This document shows, piece by piece, positions 19,326-29,039 of a DNA stretch of 64,000 bases; the stretch's first letter is position 1, and every line of letters starts with the position of its first letter. The notes beneath the pieces are model-generated. The model searched no databases, was not told the origin of the DNA, and saw only the letters and a list, made by a program, of their open reading frames with translations. The stretch comes from Rhododendron vialii (taxonomy: Eukaryota; Streptophyta; Magnoliopsida; Ericales; Ericaceae). The stretch is taken from assembly GCF_030253575.1 (NCBI RefSeq), contig NC_080569.1, positions 20,573,501 through 20,637,500 of the forward strand. The letters run 5' to 3'. Position numbers and translations under genes: made by a program.

Positions 19326-20991
19326 TGTAACGCCCCAATTTTTGGGAACATTATTTATAACTATTTTATTCAAACTTTAACATTTAAAAAAAATAAAAAT
19401 AAAAGTAGAATAATAAGTCATTACATCCCAAATTATTCTCAAACAAAGATTTCATTTATTTAAGGATAGGAAGAGGTGCTACAGGAAATTTCTACTCCTC
19501 ATGGTGATTGTCTTCTTCAGCGGTATTCTGCTTCTCCATATTGCTCCAAATAATAGTACGCCTCATGTTCGCCTTCTAAGTCTGGCATAAGATGCCAGGG
19601 CCACAAAAGTAACACCGTGAGCTTTTAAGCTCAGTAGCTAACTCCTATGTCCCATACTTTAGCAAAAATAACATCTACTTTACAAAGCCTCAAACAAAAT
19701 TTTAACAATCAAACATTATAAATGTCATACAAATAAAAGTGTTAAGTGTAGGTTTCAGAATAGTGTATCATACTCCGTGTCAAAACGTCAATTTTACTTA
19801 TTATTAAATCTTTTCCTTTGGCACTGGTTCCGTTTACTCCCTCTTTCAGAATGACGGTCGACCATGCATTTACAAACTCTGGTTCCGCCGTTCCGATCTC
19901 CCAGGTTTACTCACACATACCCAAACTCTGGTTCCGCCGTTCCAGTCTCCCAGGTTTACACATGTCAAAATTTCTCATTTTCTCTTTTCGTTTTTGAATA
20001 TCGTTTTCTCGTTTCTCGTGTCTTATATACATGCATTATTTCTCGCGATCACATTATTCTTTTAAAGCTTCCTAAAATCATGCATTAAAATAAACATCTA
20101 AAATTATACTTTTCTACTTATAACAGTGCATGAACAAATTTCGAGAATTTCTCATTCATTTCAACATATGTTTCGGTTTCTAATTTCTAGGTGGGCCACT
20201 ACAATTACCATTATTTAATTTAATTATATTATTTAATGTGAATCTCACCAAACCCTTCCAGGGAGTACACCTATGTGGCATGCATACATATTTTCTCCAC
20301 GTGGTTGCCGTTAAACTATTTTCTTTTACATGCAAAAATTGTACAAGCTTATTCTTATTACTATAGCGAAAAATTATAACGGTGATATACTTAGGTAAGT
20401 AGGTAGGAGGTTTCTACCTTACTTCTTAGTGGTAGAGGGTTGACTACGAAAGCGTTGGATCGGATCGCAAACGGTACATCTTCTTTAGGCCCTGGTTTGA
20501 CCCAACACCTAGCTCTTTAGTCTTAGGAAAATGAAAAGTAAAAAGAAAAGAATGGAGTTGACTAAACTGGAAAGTGGTTTGAATATGTGACCAGCTTTTC
20601 TCCCTCTTTCTCCTCTACTATCTCGATCGGTCTCTCTCTCCCTATCACTATTCTTCTCAGATTTTCCGAAAGAGGAAAGGAAGTTCGTGGAGTTGGTGGG
20701 TTTGAATTGGAAGTATATATAGGCAGAGACTTTCTCTCTCTCATCCCTCTCCACGGCACACACCCTCTTCATCAGCCTTAAATTTCTACCCTGGGCAAAG
20801 TTGAAGGTAGGGTGACATGATGGTGTATGAGCCTAGCATAATAGGGTGAGGTAATAGTGTATGAGTTGACATAGCTATTCTTAATATTTAAAAATAGGTG
20901 ATATGATGTGCATGTGGAGGAAAATCTGGTGAGATGTCATCTCCCTCTCCCTTTCTTTCTCTCGGCCATTACCTCTCTCCCTCTTATAAGC

Positions 20992-21055
<64 letters not shown>

Positions 21056-21146
21056 GGGGTGTCATAGGTAGATAGGCTAGTCATGTATGATGGGTGTTTT
21101 GGATAGAATCTCCAGCCTCTCCTTCTCTTCCCCTTCTCGGTAATTA

Positions 21147-21177
<31 letters not shown>

Positions 21178-21339
21178 ATCTCTTGCCAACTCAAGAGGAT
21201 AAAGCACTTGATTGTTGTGTAAGGAAAATCTCACACATTTACTCTTTCCCCCTGTTGGCCAATATCTCTCCCTCTACTATCTCTTCTTAATAGCTATATA
21301 GATAAGAATCCCAACTTCTCCCTTACTCCATCTTCGGCA

Positions 21340-21410
<71 letters not shown>

Positions 21411-21752
21411 CACACACACCCTTACTCCCTATATATTAAATTGCTAGTCTACAAGGCTATTCTTGATGGATTTTATTGGTGGACAAGATGGTGCAAGTGG
21501 AAAGAAAGAAATCTAATGGCAGTGTATAGGATGACTAGATGATAAGTTCTTTGGGATAGAAATTTCATTCGGCTCCCTCTCTCTCCATATATGAGTACGC
21601 ATATTTATTAAGGCCTCAAAAATCTAAATTTAATAAATTAAGATTTGTTAAATAAAATCAACACTCAAATAAATAAGTAAAAGACAATCGAGTAACGGAA
21701 ATTTTATTAAACTTATAATTTTATTGATAAAAAAAAAATTATGGTTGTTACA
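19326..21752 (-). repeat. Full 5' LTR of the chromovirus, about 2.43 kb
   Basis: On the minus strand it runs from TGTAACAACCATAATTTT (21752) to TTGGGGCGTTACA (19326), with matched inverted ends TGTAAC/GTTACA. A TATATATA-type TATA box lies at 20722-20713 on the minus strand. The LTR contains a long GT/TA run (about 20992-21051) and a CT run (about 21344-21408). No gene is present inside; short open frames are repeat shadows. Confidence 0.8.
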
Positions 21753-21757
21753 TGGAC

Positions 21758-22245
21758 CAAAGTCCATTTGAGTTTCTTATCACCTAAGTTTGTTGGGCTA
21801 TGGGTTATTAATGTGGATTGACCCCGAACCAACAACATGATCGAAATCATTCATAATTTATATAGACAATACAAGAGACATGAAATCTACAAAATATAAG
21901 AGTGTATATATAAGAAAGTGAAATGTAAAGGTCGTGATACAAAAGTTCGGTGTTTATAAACGTCTGTGAAAGATCATATTCATATTTCATACAGCATTAG
22001 AATGGAGCAATTATGGATGATACAATTACAAGCACATATTCCGTCCCTTAATTACTTCTATGATGATAGTTTTCAACGCATTTTATTTGTGTCATCTTAG
22101 CTTATGATATTATCAAACACTTTGTCCATAAAATGACCAATTCCTGTTAAATATGTCATATGTTCTGATTTGGGAAGTGATTTCCACACTTTCTTTTTCA
22201 ACTTTTCTCTCCATCTCCATCACTAATATGTATATTATAGGTGCG
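21758..22245. other. Intergenic, no recognised feature
   Basis: AT-rich DNA between the chromovirus and the promoter-like region. No gene is supported. Confidence 0.4.
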
Positions 22246-22249
22246 GTCA

Positions 22250-23150
22250 AAATTATTAACCATTCCCCAGAGGAGACTATTTGACCCTCCAATTAGCAGC
22301 GAACACATGGCAGTATAGTCTACGCGGAAAAGAGACTTCGGTCAAACCTTGACCTGAAGAAGAAGGTTTGACCATCCAATTTGAAAAGAGGACGTGTCTA
22401 AAAAAAGGAAGGAAAGACCCGCAGAAGTCAACCTTCTCTGTGGAAAGGGAAAAGTGAACCCGAGATGACGTCAACAGTAGATGACCACGGGTGAAGTCCT
22501 GCGGGTCAATGAAGTTTACCAATTACGAAGAAAGATCTAATTAAAGAATTCCTAGAGTTTCATCCGGGCCACAAGGTAGGGTCCAGAAGGAGCTCCGCGA
22601 TGGGAACACGATCACCACGGGTCGTAACCTTGCTCCAGCAGAAAAAAGAGAAGTTTCTTGTGGCTTGGGATGAAGGTCGCACGCGGAGAATCGAGCTCTC
22701 TCGCGGAAAAATTTACGCGAGAGGACGAGTTTTTTCCAAGGCCTGGAGGTACAGCAGGGACACATGTTGGGGTCTTATAGGACCGTCTTGGGCCTGCCCT
22801 AGGCCCAGGTGTCCTATAAATACCCCTAACATTCCCCCTAATTTGACAGAGCTGATTTTTTCCAGAGAGAGTGTGCGTGTGTGAGCATTAAATTTGAGGA
22901 AAGAGAACATTTTTCCCTAGAGAAAAGGTGACCTCACTCATTTAGTCCGGAAAAAGCCATACGTCAGCCCCACGGAAAGAAACAAGGGACACGCTGCCTT
23001 TGTCTCTTCTGTACCTCTTGCTCCTTCCCTCACCCCACAAGATTACTCCTCCTTTCCTCTTACTAACCATCGACCAATCGCACCTCGATCTCCAACTCAT
23101 GCGAGATCTATACGTAAGCGACTCTCCGTGAAACCCCCAATCTACATATA
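22250..23150 (+). promoter_or_regulatory. LTR-like or promoter-like fragment with W-boxes and a TATA box
   Basis: The segment is less AT-rich than its surroundings. It carries many TTGAC/GTCAA cores (22268, 22333, 22343, 22365, 22429, 22470, 22504), a TGACGTCA palindrome (22466-22473) and CCTATAAATACCCC (TATAAATA at 22815-22822), followed by a purine-rich leader. This layout is typical of an LTR U3-R region or a pararetrovirus-type promoter. No gag, pol or viral coding sequence follows, so the source is unresolved. Confidence 0.45.
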
Positions 23151-23439
23151 TATAGACACAGAGAAGAGTGCCAAAATCACTCCCTATTGTGATTTTACCT
23201 AATCAAACGGTTATATGCGGCACCGTTCTAGAACTCCAATAAGCTGCTTATTCTTTAAGAAGACAATTTCAAGATCAAAAATCATGTATTTAAGTAAATA
23301 ATTTTCCTAACAATATGTATATTGTTTGATATATCTCATTGAGATCATTTAAATGGTGCAAAATAAAATTTTAAAATTTATTTTTTATTTACATTATTTT
23401 TAAGTTTTAAAATGTGAAATAAGCTACTTATTTTTTAAG

Positions 23440-23735
23440 CAGTGGTGCTAGACGTACAGCAGAAGCTGTACAAACAGCTTGCACAGATTCATTTTGGGCC
23501 CGATTCGGATCCCGTAAAGATGATCGGAGCCGCTCATTTTGTTCAAAATTTGTTTTTAAGGGTCCTTGTAAAAAATCATCTTAATCCGATATCGGTAAGG
23601 GCGTTTACGAATCATCCAACTTTGCTTCAAAATTTAGGCTGTTTGTATAGTTTTTTTTGTACTTATATCATTACTGTTTTTAAGAAGGTTTATGTAATGG
23701 GGCATGGGCTCGTTCCGGATCACCCCCTTAAAAAA
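23440..23735. mobile_element. MITE-family fragment
   Basis: The stretch AGCTTGCACAGATTCATTTT, then GATCGGAGCCGCTCATTTTG and ATCCGATATCGGTAAGG, aligns with the inner parts of the elements at 5750 and 6330. It is flanked by related TTAAAAAATAAG and CTTATTTTTTAAG phrases, so it may be nested in an older AT-rich repeat. Confidence 0.5.
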
Positions 23736-23923
23736 TAAGTATTTATTTGTAATTTTCAAGCTTAAAAATAATAGGCTTACTAAAATAAAAAAATATGTAG
23801 TATGGATCTAGTTTTTCTGCAAAAGAGAAATTGAAAATTATTTTCGTAAACCTATTATTTTTAAATTTGAAAATAAGTCATTAAAAAATAAGTATTTTTT
23901 AAAAAATCTGGAATGAAGCCATA

Positions 23924-24290
23924 CTGGGTGTTCGGACAAATAAGCCAAAATGGCTTATTTTTTGTCTTTATTCAAATTTTTTTCGTATCACTTGGCTTAT
24001 TGTCATTTTTTGGGGATTATTGCATCCTCACGACAAGAGGAATCTAAAAAGTAAAAAATTTTGACCAAAATTCAATTTTTTTTGAATAAAGACGAAAAAA
24101 ATTGGCTTATTGATTTACTTTCGTCTTTATTCAAAAAAAATTGGATTTCGGTCAAAATTTTTTACTTTTTAGATTCCTCTTGTCGTGAGGATGCAATAAT
24201 CCCCAAAAAATGACAATAAGCCAAGTGATACAAAAAAAATTGAATAAGAACAAAAAATAAGCCACTGTGGCTTATTTGTCCGAACGGGCC
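23924..24290. mobile_element. About 365-bp palindromic MITE
   Basis: The ends TGTTCGGACAAATAAGCCA and TGGCTTATTTGTCCGAACGG are inverted copies. The arms (including AGATTCCTCTTGTCGTGAGG and its complement) are nearly identical and meet near 24107 around a short spacer. It codes for nothing. The arm similarity implies a fairly recent or hairpin-maintained copy. Confidence 0.8.
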
Positions 24291-25095
24291 TAAGTACTCT
24301 TATTAATTAACCATAAATGAGTACTGCAAAATCTTAATTAAACAGGACATTGACAGTTGAATAGACAGACACTCCCAAGCGGCAATTCAGCTATTAATAA
24401 CACATCCTTCCCCAAACTTTGCCAGACAATTATAACCATAGCCAAGCTAGCTACTATATGGAGTGGTAGACCTTTGCATTTAAGTGTTCCAAAGCCCCAA
24501 AGTCAATGGTGGTTCTGTAATACATCGACAATCGCTGGCCAACTCCGGAACCTGTTGTTGGTGCTATAAATTTCCTCGGACATATGTCCATCCTAGATTT
24601 GCTTTCTCAGATTTGGCAACATTTTTATCCTCTCTTAGTAAGTACCAAACATTCATTCTCTCACTTTCGAGAAATTTTTGGAACCGGGTGAGTACCACGT
24701 GACTGTGCCCACGTGATGTCCGAATAGTCCATTCGGACCGTTCAAAAGTGTGTTGGACGGCCCTGATACCCACTGGGTACCCAAAAATTTCTCCTTCCTC
24801 ACTTTCCACCCCAAAAACATTTTCCTTTCATGTTCTATTGTAACCAAAAGTTAATTTGTTCCAAAAAAAAAAAAAGTTCGCATCGGCACCTTTAAAATGG
24901 AAATATCATTCCCTCTTTACGCTCTTAAGAATCTATCTATACATGATGCATACTACTACTGTTCTGTATTTTTTTGTATCGTTTGTGTTCATGGTTGATT
25001 TTGAATGGGTTTTGTCATGAATTTACAGGATATAGTGTGAAGCACAGAACATATAGAGAAAAGGAATCAAGAAATATAGGAGCCTAGGAGGTGCA
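24291..25095. other. Upstream region of the TPD1-like gene
   Basis: No gene is supported here. It probably includes the promoter and 5' UTR of the gene starting at 25096, but no confident TATA box was found. Confidence 0.4.
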
Positions 25096-25183
25096 ATGAC
25101 AAGTACTAGTGCTTCTCTAAGACTTCGCGTTGTCTCCATCGTTTTGGGACTGGGCTTTACTAGTGCTTTTCTCTTTGGTACCT

Positions 25184-25224
<41 letters not shown>

Positions 25225-26718
25225 TTGTGTTATAGAGAGAAGAACCATCTTCATTTCTCGATGTTCAAATATAATAATAATAATAACAAAAAAAGAGGGA
25301 AGATTCTTCATCGCTCATGTAGTACAAATTATGCGGCCTTGACAAGTCCTGTTTAATCCTTTTGCATGTATCGCAATTTACTTGTTTCTTTTCATTGATT
25401 TTGATTTGGATTTTATTTAGTCACCACTCTGATGATTGATGAATGAAGTTTTTATGACACAATGAAATTTTCTATGCCAACTTTTGTAACATACTGTAAG
25501 ATTTATATGCAGTCGTGGGGAACTCCCTGTCATCCGATCCTACGGGTGATGCTGTCGTGGGGAACCCCCTGTCGTCCGATCCTACGGGTGATGCAGTTGG
25601 CTTTCATGAAGTACTGTTCATTTCGAAGGACAATGACACTGGCTTTGCTCGGAAGCTACTTGGCATGGGTAATGAAGCAATTCCATACTCCATAGTCTTT
25701 CGCTGTTTTAATTTTTTCATAAGTTTGGGGTTTTTTTATGTGTAAAAGATTCCATTTATTCTATGTTAAAAAGCTCGCTCAAGTACTAAAAACAAAGCCA
25801 TAATACTGGGGGGAAAATGACTGAGGGCTTAGAGCCATGAAAATTTGGACAAAACTTTTAGGATAGGCTAAGCCCAATTTATCCTTTTCTTTTTGTTGGA
25901 GAAAGAGCGTCATTTCTTGTATTAAGCCCAATGTTTTAGATAAAAGTATTGAGACACATAACGGTATCGATTGCAGTTAAACAATACTATCAAGAGAATC
26001 GAAAGAAAATAATCCCAATATAGTTATGCCTTTTTTGGTTAGTTTCTGATTTTTTTGGTAATATTAGTTATGCTTTTTTTTTTTTAGTTATGCTTTATTT
26101 TTTTGTGTGGTGGATATGTATTTTTTTGGGTATGCAATTTTTTTTTTTTGTGGTGTACCACATGCTTCTCCAAAATTTAGAACCATCAGGACCTATTATG
26201 TGGCGGATCCATAGGCCATAGTAGTGTGCAGCAGGTTTTCCCTTGTGTTTCTCGTATGAACCCAATAATCACTAATAAAACATTAATTTGGCCTTTATAC
26301 CATTTTTGTCATTTCTCATTTATTGTTTATAACTCTTTACCTGAGTTTAGTTGACGACGTGGGCGGAGGCGGAGGTGGAGGTGGTAGTGGTACAACCGTG
26401 AATCGGATAGGGGGAACATGCTCAAAGGACAACATCGCAGTCTTCCAAGGACCAACTTCCCCACTCCCAAACGGCATCCCAACCTACACGGTCCAAGTCC
26501 TCAATGTCTGCGTCTCGGGTTGTAGCGTGTCTAACATCCACCTCAGCTGCGGCTGGTTCAGCTCTGCTCGGTTAATCAACCCTCGACTATTCAGGCGAAT
26601 TTGCTACAACGATTGCCTTGTCAACAATGGTGAGGCTCTGGGTCCCGGAGAAAGCCTTTCTTTCCAGTACGCCAACAGCTTTAGCTACCCTCTTTCAGTT
26701 TCCTCTGTTGCTTGCTAG
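25096..26718 (+). CDS. TPD1-like secreted cysteine-rich protein
   Basis: Three exons join in frame: 25096-25177, 25513-25668 and 26351-26718, giving 201 residues with GT-AG introns of 335 and 682 bp. Residues 1-27 form a hydrophobic signal peptide (MTSTSASLRLRVVSIVLGLG). Exon 2 encodes a 14-residue repeat, VVGNSLSSDPTGDA then VVGNPLSSDPTGDA. Exon 3 starts with an eight-glycine run and then the conserved domain: CSKDNIAVFQGPTSPLPNGI, VCVSGCSVSNIHLSCGWFSS, LINPRLF and YNDCLVNNGEALGPGESLSF, ending SVSSVAC. TPD1 of Arabidopsis is the secreted ligand of the EMS1 receptor kinase that specifies anther tapetum. This could be an orthologue or a TDL1-like paralogue. The domain call is very secure; the ATG and exon 2 less so. 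Confidence 0.88.
25189..25220. repeat. (CT)n microsatellite in intron 1
   Basis: About 16 CT units lie 11 bp after the first donor site of the TPD1-like gene. Confidence 0.8.
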
Positions 26719-27622
26719 TATGAGCTGTATAAATAATGAGGACAACACTCTGTAGTACATAAAGTTAGGCTCTTTTATGATGGCCATTGCTTTTCCTGCT
26801 GAAAATGTAGCTTTTGTGAAGGATTATGGACCATATATACTTATAATTTCCCTATACCTTGGATTGCTTTTTGATGGGTACTGTTCTAGTGTGAACTTGT
26901 TAAAGGCAAAGTTAATACCAGCGGTCCAGCAATAGACCCCAAACCAAACTGCTCAAAGATTAATAATCAGCACATAATTGGTTTTATGAACTGCATCAGC
27001 AAATAATTGGTTGGTCAGTCCCAAATTTACAAAGTTGTCAGTAACCGGAGAGCATCTCATTCTTTGTCGCTACATGATTTGTTACATGGTTCCATGTGAT
27101 GAAAATCATACACGGTACCTCGGGGTAAGTAACTACTCCTACAACTTTTGATCTGTTATTATGAAATAGTTTAAAAGATAGGATTTTCCCCATAAAAAAC
27201 CAGTTTTCAGAAATTATTCCTCCAAATGTGCTCTTTCCAGTTTGTGATTTCAGCCAACTTTGGAGCTTGGTTACTTGCCCAGACCGAGAGCATAACAAAC
27301 GGCCCCTTTCAACTGTCTAGCGCTTCATTTTGCCATAATGGGATCTATCATCTACCAACGAGATGATATAAACAATATATGTAGTCATGCAATCTCGTTC
27401 TATACTTGAAAAGATAAGTCCTAGATGCACTTTATAGTAAAGTAAAAACAAAAAGACAGTCGAGTGCATGAAACTCTTAAAATTATTTTTGGAATAGCTA
27501 AGATCTATGCAGCCTCACCATCACACGTGGAGAGATTGTTTCCATGTTTTTAATTTTCTATTGAACGACAAACAAATACAAATATCAAGACCGGGAAAAC
27601 AAATTACAACAAAACTCTCAAT
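26719..27622. other. Intergenic between two converging genes
   Basis: 3' UTRs of the TPD1-like gene (+) and the Ycf33 gene (-) meet here. No other gene is supported. Confidence 0.5.
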
Positions 27623-28219
27623 CTAGTTGGCATATTCATAGCTAAAATCAGAGACACCAACCATAGCGTTAAGCACTTGAGAAACAATGAAGATGCTGCC
27701 CCCAAAGATTGTGAGAACAAGAATAGCAGAGATGGGGTTTTTCAACAACTCCCATATGGGCTGAAAGAGGGTGTAAATCACCCCAGTACTCACTGTCAGA
27801 GCATAAAGCCCATATCTTCTCATGTTATCCCAAAAGTCTTCCATTAGTGGCCCTTCAGGCCCAAAAGCCAGTGCCTTCTGTTCATCCACTCCAATCAGAA
27901 GCAATACTAATCCAATGGCTACTGTTCCCACTATCACAAATCTTGAATACCCATTTGAGGAAACATGTGAAAATTCTTCTCCACAAATCTCTGGGGATTT
28001 GGGTAGGAGCCCTGGGATTTGGGGCTTGTGTATGAGACTTAGTTTTGCGCGGTTAATTTGTATGGGAGGAAGAGAAACTGGGGATGGATTTTTATGGTGT
28101 TTTAGACGTGATGTGGTTCTGACGGGGATGAGAAAAGGAGGATTCGGCTTAGCAGACGGGGTGGTGAGGTGATTGTGCTTTGGGTAGAAGAGTTGGGATC
28201 TAAGTGCAAAAGAGTTCAT
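27623..28219 (-). CDS. ycf33: Nuclear-encoded plastid Ycf33 protein
   Basis: The single exon encodes 198 residues. The first 70 or so are Ser/Thr/Pro/Lys-rich and lack acidic residues (MNSFALRSQLFYPKHNH), as in a chloroplast transit peptide. Residues about 95-115 form a membrane helix (VIVGTVAIGLVLLLIGV). The C-terminal Ycf33 domain reads FWDNMRRYGLYALTVSTGVI, then PIWELLKNP, then a second helix and FDYEYA-like SDFSYEYAN. Ycf33 is plastid-encoded in red algae and present in cyanobacteria; in land plants it is nuclear. Its role is poorly known, probably in or near thylakoid membranes. The start is the only ATG that gives a full transit peptide. It is divergent from the BAH-Agenet gene, whose leader begins about 0.8 kb away. 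Confidence 0.88.
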   Translation of the reverse strand: MNSFALRSQLFYPKHNHLTTPSAKPNPPFLIPVRTTSRLKHHKNPSPVSLPPIQINRAKLSLIHKPQIPGLLPKSPEICGEEFSHVSSNGYSRFVIVGTVAIGLVLLLIGVDEQKALAFGPEGPLMEDFWDNMRRYGLYALTVSTGVIYTLFQPIWELLKNPISAILVLTIFGGSIFIVSQVLNAMVGVSDFSYEYAN

Positions 28220-28544
28220 CTTTCTGATTCTTTTCTAAAGCTCAGAGCGTATGAGTTATGATGGGGTTGATTTTGCTGATCTATGGTGGGAATTCTGGAG
28301 TGGGTGGCTGTTGGGCTCTCTTTTGGTTCATAGCCTTATCTTCGTGCTGAATGGGCCATACGATTTATTTTGCCAACGGTGAAACGAGCAGGTCGAGGTT
28401 TGGAGTGTTTGAGCTTAAATGAGTGAATCGAGCTTTTGAGTGTTGAGTTAAGCTCAATAGACTAACAAGCTTAAAACTCGAACTCAAGGTCGGCTCGACT
28501 ACTAATTGAGTTGAGCCCACTGCAAGAAGATTGTTTCGTTTACG

Positions 28545-28680
28545 GCTCTAGAACTTGTTTGACGTAGTAATTCATACAAGAAAACGAAACAAAAATAAGA
28601 AAAAATGACTGGACTCTAGAACCTGTTTGACGTAGTAATTCATACAAGAAAACGAAACAAAAATAAGGAAAAATGACGGT
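28545..28680 (+). repeat. Tandem duplication, two 68-bp units
   Basis: CTCTAGAACYTGTTTGACGT... through AACAAAAATAAGRAAAAATG occurs twice in tandem with period 68 bp and few differences. Confidence 0.85.
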
Positions 28681-29039
28681 TAAGGACGTGTTTTGATAAT
28701 TGATACCCGTCAATGACATACTGAGAACATTTATTAATGCTGAAAATGATGTTATTGACAGATATTAATTATCAAAATACGTTGATGGCGGTCATTTTTC
28801 CCAAAAATAATACTCCACTATTTGCACGGTAATACTCACAAAATAACCAAACAAATCAAATAGGCGAGCCCAGAAGCAGTGTCCAGCCCACCTTCTTACC
28901 GGAGTAAAGCTGCTCCCTATTTTCAAGGGTTCAACCCAATGTTGTTCTCCTCCAGATGTCATCAATGGGGCACCCAAGTCTACAAGCTCTGCAACCCTGA
29001 CTAGTTTCATGGAGTCTGTCTCCCCCGTTTCTCTCTCCT

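Larger units (their letters stand above)
12882..21752 (-). mobile_element. Chromodomain Ty3-gypsy element (chromovirus, Tekay/Del-like), decayed
   Basis: The element reads right to left: 5' LTR (21752-19326), primer-binding site, leader with two short ORFs, gag (17900), zinc knuckle and protease, RT and RNase H, integrase, chromodomain (13570), polypurine tract, and a truncated 3' LTR (13495-12882). LTRs starting TGTAAC and the C-terminal chromodomain support a chromovirus. There is one frameshift near 17240, several nonsense codons and an in-frame RT deletion, so it is not autonomous. TGGAC occurs just outside both ends (12877-12881, 21753-21757). Confidence 0.85.

Noticed and set aside
22250-23150. 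Endogenous pararetrovirus
   Set aside because: The promoter-like motifs would fit, but no viral coding sequence is present on either strand nearby.
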